Translations under genes and position numbers: made by a program
The notes under the pieces: model-generated
Databases searched by the model: none
What the model saw: only the letters and a program-made list of their open reading frames with translations
Told to the model about the DNA's origin: nothing
Shown: one piece after another, positions 35,689 through 44,597 of the stretch
Position numbering within the stretch: position 1 is the first letter of the stretch
How the letters are laid out: every line of letters starts with the position of its first letter
NCBI RefSeq assembly: GCF_031846265.1
Contig: NZ_JAVRIA010000003.1
Span: 310,001-374,000, forward strand
Length of the DNA: 64,000 nucleotides
Direction: 5' to 3'
Source of the DNA: Microcosmobacter mediterraneus
GTDB lineage: Bacteria; Bacteroidota; Bacteroidia; Flavobacteriales; Flavobacteriaceae

Positions 35689-37242
35689 TTAATTAGTTTT
35701 TCGTTTTAACTCTAAATCATGAAAATCAAAACTAAAATCGGTAATTGGTGCAATGTACTTCATACTTGCAGAAACGGCATCGCCTTTTTCATTGAATGTA
35801 AATTGTACAAAAACATCTGCATCAAAACTTCTGTTGTTCCATTTTGCCACATATGTTGTCGCATTATAAGGTAATAATTCACCGAACAATGCTGGTGAAC
35901 GTTTACATTCAATTCTGTATTTGTAACCATTTACATGAGTGATAGTAACATCTCCAAACCAATCATCTGCATATGTTCCTTCAATTGATTTAGGTATAGG
36001 AAAGGTAGTGCTTTGCATTTGCTTAACTTTATTGTAAACGACTCTTTTTATACTATCATTATACTTAATATAATCTGCATTACGAGTTCCATATCTATCT
36101 AACCAATTTCTGTTTTCATAACCTAAGTAACTATCTTTAATAGTATTGGTTATGGTATTGAACGCAGACCCATTCATTTGGTTTGTTAAAACTACAATAG
36201 CTAAATCTAGCTCAGGAATCATCGTAAACTGGGTAACTGTTCCTAATAATCCTCCTGTATGATGCACTTGTTTATAGCCTCCTTTTACATCAGACACAAA
36301 CCAACCCAAACCATAACCTCTAAAATGAGTGTTGTACCAATCTCCTTTTCTAACAGATAATGGTGTTTGTAATTGCCATAACTCATGAAATAAATCAGTG
36401 TCTAAAAGACGCTCTCCATCTTTGGTAACAGCATCATTCATTAAAAATTCCGCCCAAGTTAGCATATCTTCAATATTGCTCATAATACCTCCTGCTGCAT
36501 TTGCTGTTTCGCTCCAGTCATGAGGAATCTGGATCACTTTCCCTTCTGTTCTTGTATGAGCATCAATCATATTTGTTCTGTCAGTAACACGATTATAAGA
36601 TGCCTTACTAGATGTCATCCCAACGGGTTTCATGATTTTAGTTTCGATGAATTCTTCCCAAGACAATCCGCTTACACGTTTAAGAACTTCACCAGCGATG
36701 ATAAACATATTGTTATTGTAAGCAAATTCACTTCTAAAAGAATTTTCTGGCTCTAAGTATTTTACATTATTAATAACATCTTGCACTGTAAAATCATTGC
36801 CTTCAGGAAAAAACATTAGATCTCCTGCACCTAATCCCATTCCGCTTCTATGTGTTACTAAATCTCTAACCTTAAACTGATCTGTAACCCAAGCATCATG
36901 TAATTGAAACTCAGGAATGTATTTACGAACAGGATCATCCCAGTTTAGTTTTCCTGCATCTACCATCATAGCTAATGCAAAACATGTAAATCCTTTACTA
37001 TTAGATGCCACACCAACCATAGTGCTTTTATTCATTGCCTGTTTAGTTGTCAAAGACCTTACACCATGACCTTTAGCGTAAACTATTTGCCCATCTTTAT
37101 AAACACCAACAGAAATGCCTGGAACGTCAAAAGTTTTAAGCGTGTTATTAATTAACTTATCTAATTCAGGTGCCGAAATTTGAGCATAACAAAACATGGA
37201 TATACTAAAAAAGGCGAAAAGAAAAAAACCCTTAAAATTCAT
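35689..37242 (-). CDS. Secreted serine hydrolase (beta-lactamase/class C-like) with DUF3471
   Basis: A 517-residue protein with signal peptide MNFKGFFLFAFFSISMFCYAQ. The class C beta-lactamase/DD-peptidase triad is visible: SxxK as SNSK in GVASNSKGFTC, YxN in FAYNNNMFIIAG, and HTG in QVHHTGGLLG. The C-terminal about 100 residues (from GTYADDWFGDVTI) match the DUF3471 lipocalin-like domain common on these hydrolases. Such proteins act in the periplasm on peptides or esters, for example D-Ala- or D-amino-acid substrates; the substrate is open. The gene is just upstream of brnQ, which would suit uptake of amino acids released outside, but that link is inference. Confidence 0.88.
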   Translation of the reverse strand: MNFKGFFLFAFFSISMFCYAQISAPELDKLINNTLKTFDVPGISVGVYKDGQIVYAKGHGVRSLTTKQAMNKSTMVGVASNSKGFTCFALAMMVDAGKLNWDDPVRKYIPEFQLHDAWVTDQFKVRDLVTHRSGMGLGAGDLMFFPEGNDFTVQDVINNVKYLEPENSFRSEFAYNNNMFIIAGEVLKRVSGLSWEEFIETKIMKPVGMTSSKASYNRVTDRTNMIDAHTRTEGKVIQIPHDWSETANAAGGIMSNIEDMLTWAEFLMNDAVTKDGERLLDTDLFHELWQLQTPLSVRKGDWYNTHFRGYGLGWFVSDVKGGYKQVHHTGGLLGTVTQFTMIPELDLAIVVLTNQMNGSAFNTITNTIKDSYLGYENRNWLDRYGTRNADYIKYNDSIKRVVYNKVKQMQSTTFPIPKSIEGTYADDWFGDVTITHVNGYKYRIECKRSPALFGELLPYNATTYVAKWNNRSFDADVFVQFTFNEKGDAVSASMKYIAPITDFSFDFHDLELKRKTN

Positions 37243-37307
37243 TGGATAATTGTTTTAGTGAATATCCAAATATAGTAAAATACAAGACTAATAAGTAAAG
37301 CATCCTC

Positions 37308-37315
37308 TATCTTTG
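37308..37315 (+). promoter_or_regulatory. -7 element next to a start codon (possible leaderless mRNA)
   Basis: TATCTTTG matches the Bacteroidota -7 consensus TAnnTTTG and ends 5 bases before the ATG at 37321, so transcription would start at or inside the start codon. No TTG is seen at the expected -33 position. Confidence 0.35.
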
Positions 37316-37320
37316 CATTT

Positions 37321-38097
37321 ATGATTAAACAACACAAAGGCATTAAAATTTTTTATGAAGATGAAGGCAAAGGCCCTGTAGTTTTATTATTACATGGCTT
37401 CTTGGAGACTAGTGCTATGTGGAAAGAAATCAAAAGCGAGATTATTAAAACCAATCGTGTTGTAACTGTTGATCTACTAGGACATGGTAAAACAGAATCT
37501 TTAAGCTATGTTCATTCCATGGATGATATGGCAGATGCAGTTTTTACAGTAATTAACCATTTAAATATTACAAAATTTAATGCTATAGGACATTCAATGG
37601 GTGGCTACGTAGCTTTAGCTATGGCAGAAAAGCAACCTAGTTACTTTGAAGGTTTGTGTTTAATGAATTCTTCGTTTGAAGCAGATACTGATGATCGTAA
37701 ACAAATTAGGCGAAGAGCTATAGCTATGGCAAAAGTTAATTATAAGAGTTTAATAACCTTGTCTTTTGCAAATTTATTTGCTCCAGAGAGTACGGTTAAT
37801 TTCAAAAAAGCGTATGATGATGCTTTAGTTATAGCATTACAAACTTCGGTACAAGGCTACATTGCTGCTCAAGAAGGTATGTTATTAAGACCAAACCGTT
37901 TTAAAACTTTTAAAACAATAAAAGGAAAAAAGTCAATTATCATTGGAAAAAAAGATACCATAATCGATAACGATTTAATAAAATTTTTAATTGAAAAAAC
38001 AGACATAGAAATGTTAGAATTAGCACAAGGACATATGAGTCATATCGAAGATTTAAAGAATTTACTTACATATTTAATACATTATATCGAAAAATAA
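37321..38097 (+). CDS. Alpha/beta hydrolase
   Basis: A 258-residue cytosolic alpha/beta-fold hydrolase. The oxyanion-hole motif is LLHGFLETSAMW, the nucleophile Ser is in IGHSMGGYVALAMA, the acid is in the GKKDTIIDN loop, and the catalytic His is in GHMSHIED. The N-terminal KGIKIFYEDEGKGPVVLLLHG is common to MhpC/esterase-type enzymes. Substrate unknown. A TATCTTTG element 5 bases upstream of the start suggests a very short leader. Confidence 0.88.
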   Translation: MIKQHKGIKIFYEDEGKGPVVLLLHGFLETSAMWKEIKSEIIKTNRVVTVDLLGHGKTESLSYVHSMDDMADAVFTVINHLNITKFNAIGHSMGGYVALAMAEKQPSYFEGLCLMNSSFEADTDDRKQIRRRAIAMAKVNYKSLITLSFANLFAPESTVNFKKAYDDALVIALQTSVQGYIAAQEGMLLRPNRFKTFKTIKGKKSIIIGKKDTIIDNDLIKFLIEKTDIEMLELAQGHMSHIEDLKNLLTYLIHYIEK

Positions 38098-38158
38098 AAG
38101 TATTTAAACGTCTTTTTTTGATTTTTAATATATATTAGTAGTCCCAAATTTAACCAAC

Positions 38159-38443
38159 ATGAAAAATACGACTTCTAATGCTCCATGGACTTCTAAACTA
38201 AAGTGCTCAATTTTTGGGCATAACTATGAAGTTACGAAGAAAGTTACAAAACATGTTAAAGAATACACATGTAAGTGTTGTAAGCATCAATTAACAACAA
38301 ATGGTAATGGTCGATTAACAGAATTAACACCTACATACAGAGATATAAATTCTATTTTAGAGAAGATTTATAACCGTAGAATGATGCATTTACAGAAAAA
38401 ATCATTCACTTCATCGATTTATACTTTAAAAAACACTGCATAA
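38159..38443 (+). CDS. Small CxxFGH/CxxC protein, copy 1
   Basis: A 94-residue basic protein. KCSIFGHNYEV and, 16 residues later, YTCKCCKHQ give a C-x4-H...C-x2-C set able to bind one zinc. This is followed by NGNGRLTELTPTYRDINSILEKIYNRR, a conserved linker and basic helix shared with the next gene and with the gene at 44598. The pattern recalls small zinc-ribbon proteins such as the DUF1660 type, but I do not recognise the family. Copy 1 has an extra N-terminal 12 residues and a C-terminal tail. It lies 69 bases upstream of copy 2, in tandem. Confidence 0.75.
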   Translation: MKNTTSNAPWTSKLKCSIFGHNYEVTKKVTKHVKEYTCKCCKHQLTTNGNGRLTELTPTYRDINSILEKIYNRRMMHLQKKSFTSSIYTLKNTA

Positions 38444-38512
38444 GTTACTGATTCTGATTCATTTTATTACATTTAGAAACCCTCTAAATTAATAACTAAA
38501 TTATTTTGTGTC

Positions 38513-38740
38513 GTGAAGCATGTTTATTGTTCATTATTTGGACATCAATTTGAAATCAGTAAAGAAGTTACTTACGCCGTTAAAGAATACAAATGCAAAC
38601 ATTGCAAAACAGAAGTTACCAATAATGGTAATGGCAATTTTGTAGAACTCACTCCTAAGTACAAAGAAATTAATTCAGTATTAGAGCGTATTCATTTACG
38701 TAGGCTAGCACGTAAGCAACAAACTATTCTTGATCATTAA
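38513..38740 (+). CDS. Small CxxFGH/CxxC protein, copy 2
   Basis: A 75-residue paralogue of the preceding gene; the only suitable start is GTG at 38513, giving MKHVYCSLFGHQFEISKEV. Putative ligands: C-x4-H in CSLFGH and C-x2-C in YKCKHCKTE, 16 residues apart as in copy 1. NNGNGNFVELTPKYKEINSVLERIHLRRLARKQQ then aligns residue by residue with copy 1, so the two arose by tandem duplication. The 3' end overlaps the convergent thiL gene by 17 bases. Function unknown; the basic helix might bind nucleic acid or membrane. Confidence 0.75.
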   Translation: MKHVYCSLFGHQFEISKEVTYAVKEYKCKHCKTEVTNNGNGNFVELTPKYKEINSVLERIHLRRLARKQQTILDH

Positions 38741-39776
38741 GGGCATTCCAGCCTTGAGCCTTTAGAGGAATTGCAGTCTCAGCTCTCGTAATTAGATGTT
38801 TACCTTTGGCTTCTTCTGTAATGTAACCAATAACTGTAAAATTAGGATTGGCTTTAATCTTAGGATAATCATCCTGTGAAATAGTCATTAACAATTCATA
38901 ATCTTCACCTCCATTTATAGCAATAGTTGTGCTATCTATATCAAATTCTTCACAAGTAGAAATTACTTGCGGATCTAATGGTATTTTATTCTCGTATAAT
39001 TCACAACCAACTTTGCTTTGTTTACATATATGAAGAATTTCAGAAGAAATCCCATCACTAACATCAATCATTGATGTTGGTTTTACTTGGAGTTGTTCCA
39101 ATAAATCTATAATATCCTTACGAGCTTCTGGTTTTAATTGACGTTCAACAATGTAAGCGTACATTGACAAGTCTGGCTGATTATTAGGGTTGACTTTAAA
39201 TACTTCTTTTTCGCGTTCTAAGACTTGTAATCCCATAAATGCACCACCAATATCACCTGTAAGCACTAACAAATCATTTGGCTTAGCACCATTTCTATAA
39301 ACAATTTTATCAGATTCTGCAATGCCTAATGCAGTAACCGAAATAAGTAATCCTGTAGTAGATGAAGTAGTATCACCTCCAACTAAATCCACGTTGTAAT
39401 GCTTACATGCTGTATAAATACCTTCGTACAAATCCTCTAAAGCTTCTAAAGGAAATCTGTTAGATACAGCAATGGATACCGTAATTTGGGTAGCTTTAGC
39501 ATTCATAGCATAAACATCGGAAAGGTTAACAACTACAGCTTTATACCCAAGATGTTTTAAAGGCATATAACTAAGATCAAAATGCACATTTTCAATGAGT
39601 AAATCTGTAGTTAAAACCGTTTGTGCGTTGTTAAAATTCAAAACAGCAGCATCGTCACCTATACCTTTAATTGAAGATTCTTGATTAATTTTAAAATTCT
39701 GCGTTAAATGGTCTATTAAACCAAACTCACCTAGTTTACTTAACGCTGTTTTCTTTGGATTTTTATCTTCTAACAT
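38724..39776 (-). CDS. thiL: Thiamine-monophosphate kinase
   Basis: A 350-residue member of the AIR-synthase/ThiL superfamily with SSIKGIGDDAAVLNF (metal/ATP site), TDLLIENVHFDL, VNLSDVYAMNAKATQITVSIA, VGGDTTSS, and MIDVSDGISSEI. It phosphorylates thiamine phosphate to thiamine diphosphate, the cofactor of the pyruvate dehydrogenase E1 found elsewhere in the window. Bacteroidota ThiL has this slightly longer form (E. coli about 325). A TACTTTTG element at 39788-39781 (minus) ends four bases before the ATG. The 3' end overlaps the small Cys/His gene by 17 bases. Confidence 0.92.
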   Translation of the reverse strand: MLEDKNPKKTALSKLGEFGLIDHLTQNFKINQESSIKGIGDDAAVLNFNNAQTVLTTDLLIENVHFDLSYMPLKHLGYKAVVVNLSDVYAMNAKATQITVSIAVSNRFPLEALEDLYEGIYTACKHYNVDLVGGDTTSSTTGLLISVTALGIAESDKIVYRNGAKPNDLLVLTGDIGGAFMGLQVLEREKEVFKVNPNNQPDLSMYAYIVERQLKPEARKDIIDLLEQLQVKPTSMIDVSDGISSEILHICKQSKVGCELYENKIPLDPQVISTCEEFDIDSTTIAINGGEDYELLMTISQDDYPKIKANPNFTVIGYITEEAKGKHLITRAETAIPLKAQGWNALNDQE

Positions 39777-39780
39777 ACTA

Positions 39781-39788
39781 CAAAAGTA
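39781..39788 (-). promoter_or_regulatory. -7 element adjacent to thiL start
   Basis: On the minus strand TACTTTTG fits TAnnTTTG and ends 4 bases before the thiL ATG, implying a leaderless or near-leaderless transcript. A -33 TTG at normal spacing is not seen, so support is limited. Confidence 0.3.
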
Positions 39789-39862
39789 TTATGCTTTTTT
39801 GAATTATCTTTAAAAAATAAGAACCAAATAAAATTTACCGTAAATTGGTCAAAAATTGAAAA

Positions 39863-41317
39863 ATGAAAATTAATGTCCCTAACTGTTTAAAAGCACTCTT
39901 ATTTTTCACCTTTTTTGCTTTTAATCTTAGCTGTAGTAATGATGATGATGGAGGTGTTCCTGTTAATATAGACACCGATAATGATTCCATAGAAAATACT
40001 TTAGATAATTGTCCTAATACTGCAAACTCTGACCAAAATGATAATGATAACGATGGTATTGGAGATGTTTGTGATCCTGACGATGATAATGATGGTATTA
40101 ATGACACCATAGATAACTGTCCTTTGACTGCAAATGCAGACCAAGAAGATTTAGATAATGATGGTATTGGAGATATCTGTGATGATGAAGTTTCTAATGT
40201 TCCTTTTCCATGTTCAAACGGAACAGCCAATGGGTTTCCTTGTAATGGCTTTGATTTAATGAGTCAGTTACCTATTAATTTACTGGGAGGTGCTGGAGCT
40301 GAAGGTAACGATTCTTGGGGCTGGACAGACCCATTAGACGGAAAAGAGTATGCGCTAGTTGGAACAACCTCTGGCTCAGCCTTTGTAGATGTTTCTGATG
40401 CTGCTAACCCAATTTTTCTAGGCACCTTACCAACTGCAACTGTAAATGATATTTGGCGAGATATTAAAACCTATAATAACCATGCTTTTATTGTTAGTGA
40501 AGCCTCAGGACATGGTATGCAAGTTTTTGATTTAACACGCCTGAGAAATGTTACCAACCCTCCTCAAACGTTTACAGCAGACGCAAACTACAATGCGTTT
40601 GGAAAAGCACATAATATTGTAATTAATGAAGATAGTGGATTTGCCTATGTTGTAGGCTCAAACACTTTTAGTGGTGGACCACATTTTATTAATATTCAAA
40701 ACCCAACTGCGCCAATGGCAGCAGGAGGCTACAGTGATGATTCTTATTCTCACGATGCACAAGTAGTAACATATAATGGTCCAGATTCAGATTATACAGG
40801 TAAAGAAATTTTCATTGGAAGTAATGAAGATGAAGTAGTTATTATCGATGTATCTGATAAAAATAATCCTATTCAAATTTCGACTATTAGTTACAGTAAT
40901 CTAGGCTATGCTCATCAAGGTTGGTTTACTGAGGATATGACTTATTTTTTACTAGGTGATGAAGTTGATGAAATTGATTTTGGAATTAACACAAGAACCG
41001 TTGTCTTTGATTTTACAGATTTAGATAACCCAACTTTTCATATGGATTATTTTGGACCTACATCAGCCATTGATCATAACGGTTATGTCGTTGGAAATAT
41101 CTTTTACGTAGCCAACTATTCTGCTGGTCTAAGAGCAGTTGATTTGTCTAATATTGCCAATGGTGAAATGACCGAAATTGGTTTCTTTGATACATTTACA
41201 CCTAATGACGATACTGTTTTTAATGGTGCATGGAATATCTATCCATTTTTTGAAAGTGGTAATATATTAGTGAGTGATATAGATGGCGGAATGTACATAG
41301 TGAGACCTTCAAACTAA
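39863..41317 (+). CDS. Choice-of-anchor-B lipoprotein with thrombospondin type 3 repeats
   Basis: A 484-residue lipoprotein (signal ending FFAFNLSC). Residues about 30-110 hold calcium-type TSP3 repeats rich in DxDxD (DTDNDSIENTLDNCPNTA, DNDGIGDVCDPDDDNDG). The rest (from about 125) is a beta-propeller-like domain with LVIVD-type repeats (YALVGTTSGSAFVDVSDAA, EVVIIDVSDKNNPIQIS), matching the choice-of-anchor B family. WTDPLDGKEYALVG and several His residues (HGMQVFD, AHNIVI, SYSHDAQ, YAHQGWF, DHNGYV) recur at equivalent positions and could form a metal or ligand site. First gene of a four-gene lipoprotein operon with MbnP- and MbnH-like proteins; 6 bases separate it from the next gene. Confidence 0.82.
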   Translation: MKINVPNCLKALLFFTFFAFNLSCSNDDDGGVPVNIDTDNDSIENTLDNCPNTANSDQNDNDNDGIGDVCDPDDDNDGINDTIDNCPLTANADQEDLDNDGIGDICDDEVSNVPFPCSNGTANGFPCNGFDLMSQLPINLLGGAGAEGNDSWGWTDPLDGKEYALVGTTSGSAFVDVSDAANPIFLGTLPTATVNDIWRDIKTYNNHAFIVSEASGHGMQVFDLTRLRNVTNPPQTFTADANYNAFGKAHNIVINEDSGFAYVVGSNTFSGGPHFINIQNPTAPMAAGGYSDDSYSHDAQVVTYNGPDSDYTGKEIFIGSNEDEVVIIDVSDKNNPIQISTISYSNLGYAHQGWFTEDMTYFLLGDEVDEIDFGINTRTVVFDFTDLDNPTFHMDYFGPTSAIDHNGYVVGNIFYVANYSAGLRAVDLSNIANGEMTEIGFFDTFTPNDDTVFNGAWNIYPFFESGNILVSDIDGGMYIVRPSN

Positions 41318-41323
41318 GTAAAT

Positions 41324-42655
41324 ATGTTCCGTTACTTAAGAATATATTTAACCCTATGCTGCCTTACCTTAGTACTTTGCTGCTCTAATGATAGCACAAT
41401 AATTACAACACAAAACGTCACTATTGATACTATCAGCACTTTTGGAGGTTCAAAAAATGAAAGTGGACAAAGTGTTGTAGCTACAAACGATGGAGGTTAC
41501 GCTATACTAGGCTTTACACAAAGTACTGATGGTGATATTATTAATAAACAAAATGAAGATTTCGATTTTTGGCTATTAAAATTCGATGCAGAAAATCAAT
41601 TACAATGGCAAAAAACCTTTGGTGGTACTAACGATGACAAAGGTGTAACTATTATACAAACTACTGAAGGCGGATTTGCAATATTAGGCTACAGCAATAG
41701 CAATAATGGTGATGTTTCCCAGAATTTTGGACTTCAAGATTTTTGGATTCTCAAATTGGATCCAAACGGAAACATAGAGTGGGAAAGAACATATGGTTTT
41801 CAAGGTGCAGATAGAGGTATTTCTCTAATACAAACTAACGATACAGGATTTTTACTATGTGGTATATTAGATGTTACAGCATCTGGTGGTGAGGGCAATA
41901 CTTCTCGATTATATCAAAGGCATGCAGGTGGAGATTATTGGGTGTTAAAGTTGAATACTTCTGGTAATTTAGAATGGAGTAAATTCTTTGGTGGTAACTT
42001 TACTGATACTCCTGAAGGTCTAATTCAAACTTCAGACAATAACTATATTATTGTCGGAGGATCTGATAGTATAGATACTGATATTTCAGATAATAAAGGC
42101 AGTTACGATTTTTGGGTAATTAAAATCTCAACTACTGGTAATCTCATATGGGAAAAATCATTTGGTGGCTCACAGATTGATGAAGCTAGAGCAATTATTG
42201 CAACCGAAGATGGTAATTTCTTAATTGCTGGAGATACCAGAAGTAATGATTTAGACGTTTCTAATAACATAGGTGCAGCAGATTTGTGGCTAGTTAAAAT
42301 TTCTACAGTTGGCGATCTTATTTGGGAGAAAACAATAGGTGGAACTAACTTTGATGTTGCACGAGATGTTATTAAATCTCAAAATAATGGTTACATCATT
42401 GCAGGTAGTTCTAGAAGTAGTGATCTAGATGTTGCAGAAAATAAAGGACAAAATGACGCTTGGATTATAAATGTTGATGATGAAGGCAATTTACTCTGGG
42501 AAAAAAGTGCTGGAGGCTCTAACATAGACTTTGCTTACAGTCTAGCACTACTTAACGATGGATCAATCATTGCAACTGGAGATAGTACCAGTAACGATGG
42601 AGACATAATCGAAAATAAAGGGTTTACGGATCTCTTAGTCTTAAAAATGAAATGA
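41324..42655 (+). CDS. Lipoprotein with seven tandem beta-propeller-like repeats
   Basis: A 443-residue lipoprotein (signal ending LTLVLCC). About seven repeats of 50-60 residues can be aligned, each containing a GG-S/T-x-D start, a DGGY-type turn, an SNDGD-like loop, DFW-L/V-x-K and then LxWEK-T/S-x-GG: examples are LQWQKTFGG, IEWERTYGF, LEWSKFFGG, LIWEKSFGG, LIWEKTIGG and LLWEKSAGG. Seven units suggest a seven-bladed propeller. No catalytic residues are evident. Its last four bases (ATGA) overlap the MbnP-like gene, so translation is likely coupled. Confidence 0.8.
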   Translation: MFRYLRIYLTLCCLTLVLCCSNDSTIITTQNVTIDTISTFGGSKNESGQSVVATNDGGYAILGFTQSTDGDIINKQNEDFDFWLLKFDAENQLQWQKTFGGTNDDKGVTIIQTTEGGFAILGYSNSNNGDVSQNFGLQDFWILKLDPNGNIEWERTYGFQGADRGISLIQTNDTGFLLCGILDVTASGGEGNTSRLYQRHAGGDYWVLKLNTSGNLEWSKFFGGNFTDTPEGLIQTSDNNYIIVGGSDSIDTDISDNKGSYDFWVIKISTTGNLIWEKSFGGSQIDEARAIIATEDGNFLIAGDTRSNDLDVSNNIGAADLWLVKISTVGDLIWEKTIGGTNFDVARDVIKSQNNGYIIAGSSRSSDLDVAENKGQNDAWIINVDDEGNLLWEKSAGGSNIDFAYSLALLNDGSIIATGDSTSNDGDIIENKGFTDLLVLKMK

Positions 42656-43425
42656 AAATGAAAAAGACCTACATCAGTCTAATCATTCTGGCACAACTTA
42701 TTTTGTCTTGCTCAAACTCTAACGACAATTCAGTTCAGCAAGTATTTCCTATGTTTAAATTTACTCATAACTGGGATGGGCAAAATATAACAAACGTAGA
42801 CTTTAACACCATCCAATTTACAAATGAAAATGGCGATGAATTAAGTATAGAGCGACTACGTTATGTTATATCTGATATTACTTTCACTTCCGAATCTAAC
42901 CAAGTTTTAGTTATCAATAATTTCAATTTAGTGGATGTAACTAATAGTCAAAATATAGTTTATGAATTTGCGTCACAAGTTCCTGTTGGTACTTATCAAG
43001 TCTCTTTCACGTTTGGTTTAGATGATGAAGATAATGCTGAAAATTATGTGTATTTAAATTCTCAATCTTTTAATGTGCCAGATATGTTAGGTGGAGGCTA
43101 CCATTACATGCAACTTGATGGTAAGTTTATCAATAGTTCAATGCAAGAACAAGGCTATAACTATCATGCTATTAGAGCAGTAGATAATCCTGGTGCTAAC
43201 CCAACATTTCCTCAAGACACATTCTTTAATGTAAATTTAGGAACTATTACTATCACTGAAGGTACAGAAGTAGAAGTTAAAATGAATATAGCAGAGTGGT
43301 TTAAAAATCCTCATAGTTGGGATTTAAATGTTTTAAATCAGATGCTCATGCCTAATTCTGCAACACAAATTATAATATCAGAAAACGGTGAGTCTGTATT
43401 TAGTTTAGGAGAAGTTACGCCTTAA
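42652..43425 (+). CDS. MbnP-like copper-binding lipoprotein
   Basis: A 257-residue lipoprotein (lipobox LILSC). The body has the MbnP pattern: FKFTHNWDGQ near residue 35, LRYVISDITF, VPVGTYQVSFTFGLDDEDNAEN, and MLGGGYHYMQLDGKF. In characterised MbnP proteins a Trp is oxidised to kynurenine by the partner MbnH to make a copper site; candidates here are Trp41, Trp216 and Trp223. A MauG/MbnH-type diheme protein is encoded 14 bases downstream, supporting this reading. The start overlaps the preceding stop (ATGA); ATG 42658 is an alternative. Copper binding itself is inferred from family. Confidence 0.8.
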   Translation: MKMKKTYISLIILAQLILSCSNSNDNSVQQVFPMFKFTHNWDGQNITNVDFNTIQFTNENGDELSIERLRYVISDITFTSESNQVLVINNFNLVDVTNSQNIVYEFASQVPVGTYQVSFTFGLDDEDNAENYVYLNSQSFNVPDMLGGGYHYMQLDGKFINSSMQEQGYNYHAIRAVDNPGANPTFPQDTFFNVNLGTITITEGTEVEVKMNIAEWFKNPHSWDLNVLNQMLMPNSATQIIISENGESVFSLGEVTP

Positions 43426-43439
43426 GTTTATTAATTATT

Positions 43440-44495
43440 TTGAAAAAGTTTTCTTTCGTCATATTACTTTTAAATCTTTATTTAAGTTGCTCAAAAGATT
43501 CTGCAGAGTATCAGCCTACTCCTCAACCCTTACAAATTCCGCAACTATTCTTAGACAATATTATTGCTCCTATTATTCCATCCGATAACCTTCAAACCGT
43601 TGAAGGTGTCTCTTTAGGTAGAAAACTATTTTTTGATACTATTCTATCTGGAGATGAAACAAAATCTTGTGCAAGTTGCCATGCACCTCAGCTTGCATTT
43701 TCAGATAACTTGCCAACTAGTGTTGGTGTAGATGGCATTTTTGGAGAACGTAATTCAATGCCTCTATTTAATTTGGCTTGGAACTACAATGAGCGTTTTG
43801 CTTGGGATGGAAAAGAACTAAGTTTAGAAAGACAAGCTGAAGAACCTGTTCAAAATCCAATAGAACTACATAGCAATTGGAATGATGTTATTAGTAAGTT
43901 ACAATCGCATCCAGAGTATCCAGAACTATTTAGATTAGCATTTAACACCTCAACAATTACTAAAGAATTAACTACAAAAGCCATTGCACAATTTGAACGA
44001 ACATTGATATCTGCTAATTCTAAGTTTGATCGATATTCATTAGGATTAACAAACCTAACAGCTCAAGAGTTAAATGGATTAAATGTATTTATGAGTGAAG
44101 ATAAAGGGGATTGTTTTCATTGTCATGGTAATCCTAACAATCCGCTTTGGACTGATAATGATTTTCATAATAATGGCCTAGATTCAGAATTCACAGACTT
44201 AGGTTTAGGTGCAGTAACAGGAAATCCTAACGATAATGGAAAATTCAAAACACCATCGTTACGCAATTTACAGTACACAGCACCTTACATGCACGATGGA
44301 AGATTTACAACCCTTCAAGATGTTATTAATCATTACAGTGAAGGTCTGCAAAACTCAGCAACTATTGATCCGTTAATGAAAAAAATCGATGAAGGAGGTG
44401 TACAACTATCTAACTCTGATAAGGCAGACCTACTAGCCTTTTTACTCACACTTTCAGATCCTTTATTTATATCTAGCTTTAATCCTCAGGATTAA
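43440..44495 (+). CDS. Diheme cytochrome c peroxidase/MauG family protein (MbnH-like), lipoprotein
   Basis: A 351-residue protein starting at TTG 43440, which gives MKKFSFVILLLNLYLSC, a lipoprotein signal; no other start keeps it. Two heme c sites are present: CASCH at residues 77-81 and CFHCH at 225-229. The first is preceded by SLGRKLFFDTILSGDETKSC and the second followed by NPLWTDNDFHNNG, as in bacterial diheme peroxidases; LRNLQYTAPYMHDGRFTTLQDVI carries the distal Met/Tyr region. Members use H2O2 or modify protein Trp residues (MauG, MbnH). The adjacent MbnP-like gene makes a Trp-modifying role likely. It is the last gene of the operon. Confidence 0.88.
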   Translation: MKKFSFVILLLNLYLSCSKDSAEYQPTPQPLQIPQLFLDNIIAPIIPSDNLQTVEGVSLGRKLFFDTILSGDETKSCASCHAPQLAFSDNLPTSVGVDGIFGERNSMPLFNLAWNYNERFAWDGKELSLERQAEEPVQNPIELHSNWNDVISKLQSHPEYPELFRLAFNTSTITKELTTKAIAQFERTLISANSKFDRYSLGLTNLTAQELNGLNVFMSEDKGDCFHCHGNPNNPLWTDNDFHNNGLDSEFTDLGLGAVTGNPNDNGKFKTPSLRNLQYTAPYMHDGRFTTLQDVINHYSEGLQNSATIDPLMKKIDEGGVQLSNSDKADLLAFLLTLSDPLFISSFNPQD

Positions 44496-44597
44496 TAATT
44501 TCACACATTTAAGTGTATTTCATCGAAAAAATAGGTAAATGGCAGATATTCTGATCTGAATTTTCTATTTTTCTATTCCCTAAATCTAATTAACTAC

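Noticed and set aside
39835..40230. Ser/Pro-rich open frame on the minus strand with internal repeats
   Set aside because: It mirrors the TSP3 Asp repeats of the plus-strand gene.
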